Shown here in pieces: positions 36,269 through 46,310 of a stretch of DNA of 64,000 nt. Positions within the stretch are counted from its first letter, which is position 1. Each line of letters opens with the position of its first letter. The position numbers and the translations under genes are program-made. Origin of the DNA: Methanothermobacter sp. CaT2 (GTDB taxonomy: Archaea; Methanobacteriota; Methanobacteria; Methanobacteriales; Methanothermobacteraceae). Under the pieces are notes generated by a model, which searched no databases, was not told where the DNA came from, and saw nothing but the letters and a program-made list of their open reading frames with translations. The DNA lies in contig NZ_AP011952.1 in the NCBI RefSeq assembly GCF_000828575.1, positions 310,001-374,000 on the forward strand. Reading direction: 5' to 3'.

Positions 36269-38020
36269 ATGTCAGAGAAATTGAAGGTACTGATACTTGA
36301 GGACGTCCCGCTTGACGCTGAACTTGTCATAAGGGAACTGCAGAGGGATGGTATAGAATTCGAGCACCTCACAGTTGACAGCGAGGACTCATTCAGGAGG
36401 GCCCTTGAGGAATTCAGCCCGGATATAATACTTGCAGACCACGCACTCCCCAGCTTCGACGGAGTATCTGCCCTGAGGATTGTGAGGGAGAACTATGACA
36501 TCCCCTTCATATTTGTCAGTGGAAAGATCGGGGAGGAATTCGCTGTTGACATGCTCAAGGCAGGGGCCACCGATTACGTACTTAAGAATAACCTGTCAAA
36601 ACTTCCACTTGCCTTCAGGAGGGCGCTGCAGGAGGCTGAAGAAGAGAGAAAGATTAAAAAGGCCAGGAAAGCCCTTGAAGAGAGTGAAAGGAAATACAGG
36701 GCACTCTTTGAGAAATCAGGAAACCCGATATTCATCTGTTCAACCGATGGCATCATACTGGACGTTAACCCTGCAGCCGCAGGCTTCCTCAAGTCCTTCA
36801 GGGAGGATATAATCGGGAGAAACATAAGGGAGTGGATCCATGAGGAGGACGCTGACAGGATATTCAGGGATGGAGAGGGCGGCCATCTGAAGTTCAGGGT
36901 GGGCCTCCGGGGACGCACCCTGGACACATCGGTAACAGCAGTTGAACTGGACCATGAGAAGCTCATATATATCATGGGTAAGGATGTGACCGCCCAGAAA
37001 CGTATTGAGAAGGAACTCAAATCCAGCAAGGAGGAGTACAGGGTAATCTTCGAAAACACAGGCACACTCACTGTAATCTGCGGCAGCGACATGGTGATTG
37101 AACTTGCGAACTCAGCCTTTGAGGAGTTCTCAGGTTACAGTAAGGGCGAGATCCAGGGCTACATGAAGTTCACAGACTTTGTTGACGCCTCTGACGCAGC
37201 TCGCATCGAGGCATACTACCGCCTTAAAGGTATCAACCCGGATGCCATCCCCCACAACTTCGAGGTGGTCCTCAGGAACCGGCAGGGTGAGGAGAGAAAC
37301 TTCTTCGCAACCTCCGTTGTGATCCCGGGGAGTGAGAGGTGCCTCATATCCCTCATGGACATAACCCACAGGAAATCCGTTGAGAAACGCCTCAGGCGGT
37401 CCCTCAGGGAGAAGGAACTCCTCTTAAGGGAGGTGCACCATCGGGTCAAGAACAACCTCCAGATAATATCAACACTCCTCATGCTCCAGGCATCCACCAC
37501 CGGCGACAAGAGACTGAGGGACCTCTACAGGGACAGCCAGCACAGGATAGATGCCATATCCCTCATACACGAGAAGCTCTACGAGTCGAGGGACCTCTCA
37601 AGGGTTAACCTCAGGGACTACATCAAGACACTCCTCAGCGACCTCCTGGATTCCTATGGAGCAGACAGTAACGGCATCGATGTGAGGGTGAAGGTGGATG
37701 ATGTGAGGCTCAACATTGAAACAGCCATCCCCTGCGGCCTCATAATCAATGAACTGGTATCAAATTCCCTCAAGTATGCATTCCCTGATGGTAAGGGTGA
37801 AATCACCGTTGAAGTCCACAGTACCGGCGAGGGATACGAAATGACGGTTTCAGATAATGGGGTCGGCCTCCCGGAGGACCTTGACCTTGAGGGATCAGGC
37901 ACACTGGGCCTCAGGATCGTCAGGAACCTCGTGGAGCAGATAGACGGGGAACTTGAAATAGAAAGGCCTGCAAGGTTCACAATAAAATTCACTGAGGTTG
38001 AGTACAGGAGGAGGTTCTAG
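36269..38020 (+). CDS. REC-PAS-PAS-HisKA_2 hybrid histidine kinase
   Basis: The 583-aa cytoplasmic protein has an N-terminal receiver (1-125, phospho-acceptor Asp57 in ILADHALP), two PAS domains (about 140-250 and 255-370), a HisKA_2 dimerisation domain with the [15 protein letters not shown] motif (His390/391) and HATPase_c (N box NELVSNSLKYAF, G1 SDNGVGLP). No membrane segments are present. Following the kinase/regulator pair by about 97 bp, it may continue a phosphorelay. The same kinase type recurs at 50061 and 61010. Confidence 0.9.
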   Translation: MSEKLKVLILEDVPLDAELVIRELQRDGIEFEHLTVDSEDSFRRALEEFSPDIILADHALPSFDGVSALRIVRENYDIPFIFVSGKIGEEFAVDMLKAGATDYVLKNNLSKLPLAFRRALQEAEEERKIKKARKALEESERKYRALFEKSGNPIFICSTDGIILDVNPAAAGFLKSFREDIIGRNIREWIHEEDADRIFRDGEGGHLKFRVGLRGRTLDTSVTAVELDHEKLIYIMGKDVTAQKRIEKELKSSKEEYRVIFENTGTLTVICGSDMVIELANSAFEEFSGYSKGEIQGYMKFTDFVDASDAARIEAYYRLKGINPDAIPHNFEVVLRNRQGEERNFFATSVVIPGSERCLISLMDITHRKSVEKRLRRSLREKELLLREVHHRVKNNLQIISTLLMLQASTTGDKRLRDLYRDSQHRIDAISLIHEKLYESRDLSRVNLRDYIKTLLSDLLDSYGADSNGIDVRVKVDDVRLNIETAIPCGLIINELVSNSLKYAFPDGKGEITVEVHSTGEGYEMTVSDNGVGLPEDLDLEGSGTLGLRIVRNLVEQIDGELEIERPARFTIKFTEVEYRRRF

Positions 38021-38129
38021 TCTGGTCACGGCGTCACATTAAACCTTATTCTGCAGTGACATCAAAGTATCAGGGGCAATGTCCAGACATTAGTCCTCAG
38101 TGATAGCGGTTCCATAAAGGAGGTTTATC

Positions 38130-38963
38130 ATGGCAAAAATTCTTGTTGTTGAGGACGAGGCCATAGTGGCCATGGGTATAACCCACAAACTTGAATCAAT
38201 GGGTCACAGGGTTGTGGAGACAGTTTCAACAGGTAAGGACGCCATAATGGCGTGCAAGGTCCATGAACCGGACCTCGTTCTCATGGACATCGTCCTGAAG
38301 GGCGAAATGGATGGTATAGAGGCTGCAAGAAGGATCCGGGACCAGTTCAACATCCCGATAATATACCTGACAGCCTATGCCGATGAGGAGATGCTGACAC
38401 GTGCAAAGGTCACAGAGCCCTACGGGTACATAGTGAAGCCCTTCAAGTCATCTGAACTCAATGCCAACATTGAGATGGCCATCTACCGGCACAGATCCGC
38501 AATGAGGGAGAAGGAACTCATGAAGAAGCAGATAATCTCAGACTTCTATAACTTCATCCTCAACGCGATGCCCTCAACCGGAGCCGATGAGGATGCCATC
38601 AGGGAACTGCTATCAGGTATATTCAGGGACAGGATCACACATGAACTCGGCCCCAGATTCAAGGCCCACATGGAGGAGTATCCGGACGATGACCTCCTCG
38701 AGGCATACCTCGCATGGGTCGCAGACATATTTGAAGGCTTCACTGTGAGGGTGGGTTTCCTTGAGGACGAAGAGAACGTTTATGTTGAATTTGAGAACTG
38801 CCCTTGGCTTGAAGATGCCCGAAAGAACCCCGGCTTCTGCCTGAACTGTGAGGCCATCCTGAAGTTAAGTTTTGAATGGAGCGAACTCCCCGGTGACTTC
38901 AGGGCCATGGGGCAGATTGCAAGGGGAGATGACAGGTGCCTCTTCCGGTTTGGTGTTAAGTAA
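38130..38963 (+). CDS. Response regulator with methanogen-type Cys-containing output domain
   Basis: The 277-aa protein has a receiver (1-122; acidic pair EDE, Asp53 in [22 protein letters not shown]) and a C-terminal domain (about 130-277) resembling MetOD1. That domain has four cysteines in its last 60 residues (NCPW, FCLNC, RCLF), which could bind a metal or redox cofactor; this is inference. It is the closest paralog in the window of the 26241 protein, which lacks these cysteines and the phospho-Asp. GGAGGTT precedes the ATG. Confidence 0.85.
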   Translation: MAKILVVEDEAIVAMGITHKLESMGHRVVETVSTGKDAIMACKVHEPDLVLMDIVLKGEMDGIEAARRIRDQFNIPIIYLTAYADEEMLTRAKVTEPYGYIVKPFKSSELNANIEMAIYRHRSAMREKELMKKQIISDFYNFILNAMPSTGADEDAIRELLSGIFRDRITHELGPRFKAHMEEYPDDDLLEAYLAWVADIFEGFTVRVGFLEDEENVYVEFENCPWLEDARKNPGFCLNCEAILKLSFEWSELPGDFRAMGQIARGDDRCLFRFGVK

Positions 38964-38996
38964 TTACCGGGTTTCAGTGTTGAGCGTATCAGAGCA

Positions 38997-39005
38997 AGTA
39001 TAAAG
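38997..39005 (+). promoter_or_regulatory. TATA box upstream of the DUF763 gene
   Basis: AGTATAAAG predicts initiation near 39028, about 10 bases before ATG 39038. Confidence 0.4.
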
Positions 39006-39037
39006 AGACGTCAGGCTGAAGTTATGATGGTACACGC

Positions 39038-40141
39038 ATGGATGATACAATGAGGAGAACAGGTATTGCAAACCTGCCGCTTCACGGTGGCCATCCCCCG
39101 GCCTGGCTCATGAGGAGGATGATTGAACTCTCAGGGGCCATTACAGAGGTTATAATTGAGGAGTACGGGACCTCAGAGTTCATATCAAGGATATCTGATC
39201 CCTTCTGGTTCCAGGCCTTTTCATGTGTAATAGGCTTTGACTGGCACTCATCAGGGACAACCACCACGACCTGCGGGGCCCTGAAGTCCGCCCTCGACCC
39301 TGAGGTTCACGGGATAATGGTTGCAGGTGGAAAGGGAAGGAAATCCCGCAGGACACCCTCCGAGCTCCAGGCTGCAGCCGAAATCTTCGACCTGGACGCT
39401 GAAGGGCTGGTATACGCAAGCAGGATATCCGCCCGGGTTGATGGTAACTGCATCCAGGACGGCTTCAACCTCTACCAGCACACATTCCTGGTTGACTCCG
39501 ATGGTGAATGGGCCGTCGTCCAGCAGGGCCTTGACCCACATGGTGGCTACGCCCGGCGGTACCACTGGCTCGGCTCAGGGGTCGGAGAGTACGTCGAGTC
39601 ACCCCACAGCGGCATCTCCTCTGAGAGGACCCTCAGTGAGGTCCTTGACATGACGTCACCCATCAGCAGGGGGGCCCGTGAGGCCAGCGTTGACCTGGTC
39701 TGTGATGGCCCGTCTCACATCCGCAGCTATTTAACGGGCCAGAGGACGCTCTTTGACTTCAATGTCCTGGACATGCCAGCCCACCATGAGGTTCTCCCTG
39801 TGGACCTCACAGAGAGGGACATGGCTGTACTGGAGAGGGCCTATGAGATCCAGCCAGCGGACTATGAGGAACTCGTAATGCTCTCAGGGTTCGGGGCCAA
39901 AAAGGTGAGGGCCCTTGCCCTTGTCGCTGACCTCGTCCATGGGGAGAGGGCAAGCTGGAGGGACCCTGTCAAGTACAGCTACGCCCATGGCGGGAAGGAT
40001 GGCTATCCATACCCTGTGGACAGGGAGACCTATGACTGTACAGTTGAATACCTCAGGTCCGCCGTTGAGGATGCTAAAATCGAGAAAAAGGAACGTCTAA
40101 AGGCTCTAGAATCCCTTGAGAGGTTTTTAAGCATAGATTAA
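39038..40141 (+). CDS. DUF763 family protein
   Basis: The 367-aa protein matches DUF763: MRRTGIANLPLHGGHPP, SDPFWFQAF, GFDWHSSGTTTT and ALKSAL near the N-terminus, and a conserved DGNCIQDGFNLYQH middle. Residues about 276-303 (YEELVMLSGFGAKKVRAL) look like a helix-hairpin-helix, suggesting DNA binding. The family has no established function to my knowledge. ATG 39038 or the nearby ATG 39050 (MRRTG) could be the start; the second matches the usual family N-terminus. Confidence 0.8.
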   Translation: MDDTMRRTGIANLPLHGGHPPAWLMRRMIELSGAITEVIIEEYGTSEFISRISDPFWFQAFSCVIGFDWHSSGTTTTTCGALKSALDPEVHGIMVAGGKGRKSRRTPSELQAAAEIFDLDAEGLVYASRISARVDGNCIQDGFNLYQHTFLVDSDGEWAVVQQGLDPHGGYARRYHWLGSGVGEYVESPHSGISSERTLSEVLDMTSPISRGAREASVDLVCDGPSHIRSYLTGQRTLFDFNVLDMPAHHEVLPVDLTERDMAVLERAYEIQPADYEELVMLSGFGAKKVRALALVADLVHGERASWRDPVKYSYAHGGKDGYPYPVDRETYDCTVEYLRSAVEDAKIEKKERLKALESLERFLSID

Positions 40142-40216
40142 CTCTAATCTTTAATTAGGGCATGGGGATGTGTATATTTAAGTAAAGGAGTAAGTGTAAT
40201 TTCTATTAATACGAAG

Positions 40217-40225
40217 GTTTATAAG
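40217..40225 (+). promoter_or_regulatory. TATA box of the glycosyltransferase gene
   Basis: GTTTATAAG predicts initiation near 40248, giving a leader of about 60 nt before TTG 40309. Confidence 0.45.
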
Positions 40226-40308
40226 TTCCAGGGATTATAGGATTATTGCATTTTTTGACTTACTGTTATTCACACATGGATGAAGCACACCATCGGAGAG
40301 GTGTTATC

Positions 40309-41400
40309 TTGGTTAAGAGAGTTCTAATGATTTCAAATATGTATCCCGGTGAGGAGAACAGATCATTCGGCAGTTTCATTAAGGTTCACGTAGATACTTT
40401 CAGGCGTTATACCGATCTTGAGCAGTTTGTTGTTGTAAACACGGACCAGAGGAAGGGATTGCCACGGCTCATATACAAGTATGGATCCCTTCTGCTAAGA
40501 TCAATCTGGTGTTCACTTCGGAGAAAATTTGATGTCATCCACGCCCACTACGTCTTTCCAACGGGCTTCATAGGTCTCATATGTCACTGGTTAACGGGCA
40601 GACCACTTGTGATAACGGCCCATGGCAGTGACGTGTATAACCTTGCAAGCAAAAATAAGCGGGTCTTTCGAGTTTCAAGGTTTGTCCTCAGGAGGGCCTC
40701 TGCAGTTATTGCTGTCAGCAGGGATATAAGGGACGAACTTGTAGACGAATTCGGTGTTGATGAAGAGAAGATACATATCATTAACATGGGGGTTGATACC
40801 AGCATATTCAGACCGATGGATAAGGAAGAATGTCGCAGGAGGCTTGGCCTACCCCTAGATAAGAGGATAGTCCTCTTCGTGGGTAACATAATACCTCGTA
40901 AGGGGGTCCTCTACCTCATCGAATCCCTTGAACATGTTAAATTCGATGATGTCCAGTGCATAATACTCGGAGCCCCCGTCGATAGGGAATACTTTGACAC
41001 CGTAAAGAACAGACTTAATGAAATCGATGCTGATGTGAGATTCTTTGATGCGGTGCCCTACAGTGAAGTGGCAGTATGGATGAACGCTGCAGATGTCTTT
41101 GTATTACCCTCCAATGAGGAGGCCTTTGGGCTTGTTGCACTGGAAGCCCTTGCATGCGGGACTCCAACCATTGCAACTGCTGTTGGTGGTCTGAAAGAAT
41201 TTATAAGGGACTCTGAGACAGGTTACAGTGTACCGATAGGAGATGCACTTGCCATTGCCGATAAGATAAACCATGTGCTGGATCCTGAAAACAGGGCTGA
41301 AGTCGAATCTATAAGGGAGAAGGGGCTTCAGGTGGCTGATTCATTCAGTACCGTAAAACAGGTGAAGAGAATACTCAGGGTTTACCGGGATGTTGCATGA
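40309..41400 (+). CDS. GT4-family glycosyltransferase
   Basis: The 363-aa GT-B enzyme has the N-terminal motif VLMISNMYPG, the HAHYVFPTG and AHGSDVYN segments, FVGNIIPRKGVLYLIESL, and the C-terminal EX7E motif (NEEAFGLVALEALACGTP). It should transfer a sugar from a nucleotide donor to an envelope glycan or lipid; acceptor not inferable. The start is TTG 40309 with GAGAGGTG 5 nt upstream. The frame is open to 40246, but that ATG coincides with the predicted transcription start and lacks a site. Confidence 0.88.
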   Translation: MVKRVLMISNMYPGEENRSFGSFIKVHVDTFRRYTDLEQFVVVNTDQRKGLPRLIYKYGSLLLRSIWCSLRRKFDVIHAHYVFPTGFIGLICHWLTGRPLVITAHGSDVYNLASKNKRVFRVSRFVLRRASAVIAVSRDIRDELVDEFGVDEEKIHIINMGVDTSIFRPMDKEECRRRLGLPLDKRIVLFVGNIIPRKGVLYLIESLEHVKFDDVQCIILGAPVDREYFDTVKNRLNEIDADVRFFDAVPYSEVAVWMNAADVFVLPSNEEAFGLVALEALACGTPTIATAVGGLKEFIRDSETGYSVPIGDALAIADKINHVLDPENRAEVESIREKGLQVADSFSTVKQVKRILRVYRDVA

Positions 41401-41603
41401 GCCGTCCATCTGTTTTCATATCCAGCTGGATCCGGACTCTATAATGGCTCATCCTTTATTTTCTTAAACTTTGGAGATCTGGTCAGGGTTCAATCATTTC
41501 TTTTTAGCGGTGGCTTCATTTCATCACCTTTTAGAATGGGAGCCACAGTGGCGGTTACCCTTAACAGTATCCGCAACCCCGATATAGTATTACATTTTGC
41601 CCT

Positions 41604-41623
41604 TATTACTTAAATAAGTAATA
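41604..41623. promoter_or_regulatory. 20-bp palindrome overlapping a TATA-like core, upstream of the chelatase/ECF operon
   Basis: TATTACTTA-AA-TAAGTAATA has 9-bp perfect arms and a 2-bp centre. TTAAATAA at its core can act as the TATA box, placing the start near 41640. AGTATTAC at about 41586-41593 and GTAATACT at 41618-41625 add a second, wider inverted repeat. Binding of a dimeric regulator here would block TBP. Regulator unknown; a metal-responsive repressor is plausible from context. Confidence 0.6.
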
Positions 41624-41683
41624 CTAATCTTTTTTTAGAAATTATTAAATAATCTAGGCGACAACCACTGAACCGGTGATAGC

Positions 41684-43459
41684 TTGGATAATCATTACTT
41701 CCCATTCACAGCCATCGTTGGACAGGAACTCCTCAAGAAGGCCCTCATCCTCAACGCCATAAACCCATCAATAGGCGGCGTCCTGATCAGGGGCGATAAG
41801 GGGACAGGTAAATCAACTGCAGTGAGATCACTGAGGGATGTACTCCCTGATAGGAAAATGGTGGAGGGCTGCAGGTTCGGATGCGACCCTGATGGAGCAG
41901 AAATATGCATGGAGTGCCGCAGAAAACTTGAGGAACAGGGTAGCCTGCCATCAAGACAGGTCAGGATGGAGGTGGTCGACCTCCCTGTATCCGCAACCGA
42001 GGATATGGTTGTGGGTTCACTGGACATAAAGAGGGCCCTCAGGGATGGAATAAAGGCCCTTGAGCCAGGCATACTTGCACGTGCCAACGGCAACATCCTC
42101 TACATCGATGAGGTCAACCTCCTTGATGACTACATAGTGAACGTCCTCCTCGATGCAGCAGCCATGGGCGTGAATATCATTGAAAGGGAGGGCATATCCA
42201 TCCAGCATCCATCAAGGTTCATACTTGCAGGTACAATGAACCCTGAGGAGGGTGATCTCAGACCCCAGATACTTGACAGATTCGGCCTCAGTGTTGATGT
42301 GGAGGCAATAAAGGACCCTGATGAAAGAATTGAAGTCATAAAGCGTGCAATGAAGTTCCAGGAGGATCCAGAGTCCTTCCACTCAAGGTTCCGGAGGAAA
42401 CAGGAGGAGCTCAGGGAGAAAATCATCAGGGCACGGAGTTTACTTGAGATGGTCGAGTTGGATGATGAGACCCTGGGCCTCATAGTTGAGATAGCAGCAG
42501 CCCTTGGCATCAGGACCCACAGGGCCGATATCATAACTGCAAGGACCGCGAGGGCACTGGCGGCATTCAACGGCAGGAGGAGGGTCACAGGGGATGATGT
42601 GATGGAGGCTGCGCTCCTTGCCATGAAGCACAGACTTAGACAGCTACCATTCCAGAGGCAACAGGAACTCAGCCAGGAGATTATAGAGGACATCATGAAT
42701 GGCGAATTCGAGGATGACTCAGAGATTGACAGGGAACGGAGGCTGAGGCGTGACCTGAAGATCCCTGACCTGAAGGGATCCCTCCAGGGTCAGAGCAGTT
42801 CAACGGTAACCGGGAGGAGGGGTAAGTATGTCCGCGCCCGGGAGAACCCTGAACCATCCAGCGTGGCCGTTGATGCAACCCTGAGGAAGGCTGCTTCAGC
42901 TGGAACCGGAACCATAGAACCCGAACACCTCATGGAGAAGGTTCGGATCGGGAAATCCAGGGCACTCTACATAATCGTCCTTGACACCTCGTCATCAATG
43001 AGACTTGAGAGGAAGATAAAATTTGCAAAGACGGTCTCATGGCTGCTCCTGAGGGACTCCTATGAAAAGAGGAACAGGATAGCCCTCATAGCCTTCAGGG
43101 GATATGAGGCAAACCTGGTGGTTGAGCCCACATCGAATCTTGAGACCGTTGAGGAGGCCCTTGAGGGTCTCAGGTCAGGCGGGAGGACACCCCTCACACC
43201 GGCACTCAGACTGGCAGCTGAGGTTGCATCATCATCCAGCGATGAGGCATGCACAGCCGTTGTAATATCAGACGGCCGCTGCAACGTATTCATCAACTCC
43301 AACCTCGAGGAGGACATGAATATGCTTGAAACTGAACTGAGGAACCTGAACCTTTTATTCGTTAATGCAGAACCCGAGAAGAGGAGCCTGGGTATACTTG
43401 AGGACATGGCGTCACGCTTTGGCTCTGAAATCTTCTACCTTGATGATATACTGATCTAG
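41684..43459 (+). CDS. Fused ChlI/ChlD-type AAA+ and VWA chelatase ATPase subunit
   Basis: The 591-aa protein joins an AAA+ domain (about 5-340: Walker [10 protein letters not shown], Walker [11 protein letters not shown], sensor AGTMNPEEG) to a linker and a VWA domain (about 410-591) with MIDAS motif DTSSSM. This is the I+D motor of Mg/cobalt chelatases. A cysteine cluster (CRFGC...CMECRRK) sits in the N-terminal insert. Start is TTG 41684 after GGTGAT. With the large CobN-like subunit in the same gene run it should drive metal insertion into a tetrapyrrole. Metal identity cannot be read. Confidence 0.88.
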   Translation: MDNHYFPFTAIVGQELLKKALILNAINPSIGGVLIRGDKGTGKSTAVRSLRDVLPDRKMVEGCRFGCDPDGAEICMECRRKLEEQGSLPSRQVRMEVVDLPVSATEDMVVGSLDIKRALRDGIKALEPGILARANGNILYIDEVNLLDDYIVNVLLDAAAMGVNIIEREGISIQHPSRFILAGTMNPEEGDLRPQILDRFGLSVDVEAIKDPDERIEVIKRAMKFQEDPESFHSRFRRKQEELREKIIRARSLLEMVELDDETLGLIVEIAAALGIRTHRADIITARTARALAAFNGRRRVTGDDVMEAALLAMKHRLRQLPFQRQQELSQEIIEDIMNGEFEDDSEIDRERRLRRDLKIPDLKGSLQGQSSSTVTGRRGKYVRARENPEPSSVAVDATLRKAASAGTGTIEPEHLMEKVRIGKSRALYIIVLDTSSSMRLERKIKFAKTVSWLLLRDSYEKRNRIALIAFRGYEANLVVEPTSNLETVEEALEGLRSGGRTPLTPALRLAAEVASSSSDEACTAVVISDGRCNVFINSNLEEDMNMLETELRNLNLLFVNAEPEKRSLGILEDMASRFGSEIFYLDDILI

Positions 43460-43507
43460 GACTTTGGGAGTTTATGAAAAAACATGACACGCATGGAGGT
43501 GTGATTG

Positions 43508-44059
43508 TTGTTTAGATTCAGAGATTTCACAACAGCTGATCTGGCCTTCACGGGCCTCATAATAGCCCTGATGTACATCGTTCAGACGGTGACCATCCTT
43601 GGTGTTGCAGCCATAACACCTGTGGATGCATTCAAGTCGATTGCATCCGCCTTCTTTGTCTGCATCGTCATAAGCGTTGGACTTGCAAAGGTGGGAAAGA
43701 TAGGCACCTTCACCCTGATAGGCCTTGTTAACGGGATAATCTGTGGACTCATAATGCCCGCATTCCTTCCCCTACTACCCGCGACCTTCCTGGGAGGCCT
43801 TGCAGCGGATGCCGCCGTCGGGTTGAAATACGGCGTCTACTCTTCAAGGAATTCCCTTCTAGTGGGCTGTGGTGTTGATAAGTTCATCGAGACCCTCGTC
43901 ATCCTCACGGTTCCCTTCCTCTTCGGGTTCTCCAGCTTCATGCTGGCACCGGCACTGATAATCATATCTGCCATAACAGTATCTGTCCTTGGAATGCTGG
44001 GTGCCCTTGTGGGTTACGGTATCATAAATGAGCTCAGAAGGGCCGGCGCCCTGGATTAA
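43508..44059 (+). CDS. ECF transporter S-component-like membrane protein
   Basis: The 183-aa protein has about six TM helices, including a Gly/Ala-rich LIGLVNGIICGLIMPAFLP segment typical of S components that bind substrate in energy-coupling-factor importers. The next two genes encode the T and A components, so the full importer is here. Its substrate is unknown; the chelatase neighbours suggest a metal or tetrapyrrole precursor. TTG 43508 (or 43505) follows GGAGGTG. Confidence 0.7.
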   Translation: MFRFRDFTTADLAFTGLIIALMYIVQTVTILGVAAITPVDAFKSIASAFFVCIVISVGLAKVGKIGTFTLIGLVNGIICGLIMPAFLPLLPATFLGGLAADAAVGLKYGVYSSRNSLLVGCGVDKFIETLVILTVPFLFGFSSFMLAPALIIISAITVSVLGMLGALVGYGIINELRRAGALD

Positions 44060-44079
44060 TGTCTCATGGAGGTCTTTCA

Positions 44080-44817
44080 TTGGACCTTAAGGCCGTGTTC
44101 TCACCATTCACATCAACCCCTGAGGGGTTCCTTGTGGAGGTAAACCCCCTCTCAAAGCTCACTGTGGTGGTATCCGCCACGCTACTGTCTACATTCATAT
44201 CAGACCTGACTCTCCTGATAATCATGGGAGTCATTTTCACGGCACTGATAGCCCATTCAGGGTCCCTGAGGTTTGCAGCACCCTTCCTCTCATTCATCAT
44301 CCTTTTCTGGCTGGTTTCCCTTGCCATTATCATGGTGCTCTCAGGTAACCCACACACCATGGGATTTCTGAGCCTCTTCTTCGCCCGTTTCTTCATAATA
44401 TCAGCGGCAGGACTATCCTTTGCATTCACTACCGAGCCTCAGAAGCTTGCAGAGTCCCTCAGATCCGTCAGAATCCCCGGGGAGATAGTTTTCACACTCA
44501 CAGTCGCCCTCAGATACATACCGGCCCTTGCAGTGGAGGCCTCCTCCATATGGGACTCCCTCAAACTCAGGACCAGTCTTTCAGGATCTTCCATCATCAG
44601 GAGGCCTTCCCTCCTCTACAGGGGACTCATAATACCCATGATAATAAGGACTGTGAAGATTTCAGATGAGGTGGCCATCGCTGCAGAGACCAGGGGCTTT
44701 AACCCTCGTGAAGGTCCCGTAGGGAGTCTCATGTTAAGCGGGAGGGATATCACCTTTTTAGCATTCTTCACTGTTATCTTCGCATCCCTCGTGATAATGG
44801 ATGGGGCGGTGGTCTGA
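44080..44817 (+). CDS. ecfT: ECF transporter transmembrane T component (CbiQ/EcfT family)
   Basis: The 245-aa protein has about five TM helices and the coupling motif AAETRGFNP near residue 205-215, equivalent to the A-x-x-x-R-G motif that contacts the ATPases. NPLSKL near the N-terminus is typical of the family. TTG 44080 follows GGAGGT by 6 nt; an in-frame ATG at 44059 overlaps the previous stop and lacks a site. It directly precedes the ATPase gene. Confidence 0.85.
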   Translation: MDLKAVFSPFTSTPEGFLVEVNPLSKLTVVVSATLLSTFISDLTLLIIMGVIFTALIAHSGSLRFAAPFLSFIILFWLVSLAIIMVLSGNPHTMGFLSLFFARFFIISAAGLSFAFTTEPQKLAESLRSVRIPGEIVFTLTVALRYIPALAVEASSIWDSLKLRTSLSGSSIIRRPSLLYRGLIIPMIIRTVKISDEVAIAAETRGFNPREGPVGSLMLSGRDITFLAFFTVIFASLVIMDGAVV

Positions 44818-46260
44818 TTGGACGCAATCCTCCTTGATGGTGTGAGCTACCGGTACCCCAATCAGGAGCGGCTGGCCCTCAGGGACGTCAGCTTAAGGGT
44901 TAAAAGGGGTGAATCGGTCTTCATCACAGGAAGAAGTGGGAGTGGAAAATCAACCCTTGCAAGGGCAGTAACTGCGGTGATACCCTCCATGATGGGAGGG
45001 GAGATGGATGGAACAGTCAGGGTGATGGGCAGGGACACAGACTCCCTCACCCCCGGGGACCTTGCAGCGGATGTTGGATACGTCTTCCAGAATCCTGAGT
45101 CCCAGTTCTTCACATTGAATGTTAATTCGGAGGTATCCCTGGGGCCAGATACCCTCCAGCTGGATAAACGTGAGGAACGCGTGGAGGATGCGCTCCGGAG
45201 GGTTGGTATGGAGCATAAGAGGCATGAAAGCGTTTTCAACCTCTCAGAGGGTGAGAAGCAGAGGGTTGCAATAGCATCACAGCTCTCCATGTCCCCTGAA
45301 ATCCTCCTCATGGATGAGCCAACATCCAACCTGGATCAGGGATCCACCGATGACCTTTTCAGCATCCTCAAAAACCTTAGGGATAAAACACTGATCCTGA
45401 TTGACCACAGAACTTACAGGGTCCCTGAGGTCTTTGACAGGGTCGTGGTGATGGATGAGGGCATGATCGTTGAGGAGACAGACACTGATAACCTCCTGGA
45501 CCCTGAATTCAGGGAAAGGTACGGTCTGAGGTCTCCATCTCCAGGTTTCAATCAGAGGTCCTGTGGAGGGCGCGGTCTGAGGCCTTTCTTTCAGGTTTCC
45601 ACCCATCCTGAAACGAAACAGGACCCTGTACTGAGGGTAATGAACATCTCCCACACCCAGGGAGACTTCAGGCTCGATGGTGTTAACCTGGATCTCTGGA
45701 GGGGCGAGGTCCTGGGATTGACTGGCCCGAATGGCTCTGGAAAGACGACCCTTGCAAGGCTGATTGTGGGACTCATAGAGCCGGAGATGGGTGAGATCAG
45801 GGTTGAGGGCACCGCCGGTCTTGTGATGCAGGACCCGGACCATCAGCTGTTCATGGATACTGTGAAGAGGGAGATAACCTTCGGTCTGGATGATTATTCT
45901 GATGGGGATGTTGAGGACCTCCTTGAGACCATGAAGCTCCATCAGCTGATGGAGAGACACCCCCATTCACTCAGCGGCGGTGAAAAGCAGAGAACACTCA
46001 TATCCGTTTATCTCTTCAGAAAACCAGATCTCATAATAATGGATGAGCCAACGACGGGCATGGACCTTGATAACATGAAAAGACTTGCAGGGTGGATAGG
46101 TAAACTGAAGGGAATGGGGGTGGCCATGATTCTGATCTCCCATGACCTGGAGTTCCTTCAGATGGTTGCAGACCGGACGATCATGATGGATAACGGTGCC
46201 CTGGTCCTCCCGGATCATGAAGTAGCGGGCGCTGATTCAGTATCAACATGTTTGAGGTGA
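44818..46260 (+). CDS. Fused double ECF ATPase (EcfA1-EcfA2)
   Basis: Two ABC ATPase halves are joined in 480 aa. First half: Walker A GRSGSGKST, Q-loop FQNPESQF, signature LSEGEKQR, Walker B LLMDEPTSNLD, switch region LIDHRTYR. Second half (from about 275): GPNGSGKTT, MQDPDHQLF, LSGGEKQR, LIIMDEPTTGMD, LISHDLEF. The LSEGE signature in the first half departs from LSGGE. The QNPxxQ-type loops mark ECF ATPases. TTG 44818 follows the T-component stop directly. Confidence 0.9.
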   Translation: MDAILLDGVSYRYPNQERLALRDVSLRVKRGESVFITGRSGSGKSTLARAVTAVIPSMMGGEMDGTVRVMGRDTDSLTPGDLAADVGYVFQNPESQFFTLNVNSEVSLGPDTLQLDKREERVEDALRRVGMEHKRHESVFNLSEGEKQRVAIASQLSMSPEILLMDEPTSNLDQGSTDDLFSILKNLRDKTLILIDHRTYRVPEVFDRVVVMDEGMIVEETDTDNLLDPEFRERYGLRSPSPGFNQRSCGGRGLRPFFQVSTHPETKQDPVLRVMNISHTQGDFRLDGVNLDLWRGEVLGLTGPNGSGKTTLARLIVGLIEPEMGEIRVEGTAGLVMQDPDHQLFMDTVKREITFGLDDYSDGDVEDLLETMKLHQLMERHPHSLSGGEKQRTLISVYLFRKPDLIIMDEPTTGMDLDNMKRLAGWIGKLKGMGVAMILISHDLEFLQMVADRTIMMDNGALVLPDHEVAGADSVSTCLR

Positions 46261-46310
46261 CTGATAATGAAGAAAGTGGTATTCACTGTGGTGATGGGTG
46301 GTGGTTACTT

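Noticed and set aside
45277-45966. 229-codon open frame antisense to the ECF ATPase
   Set aside because: Lies wholly inside a well-supported gene and encodes no recognisable domain.
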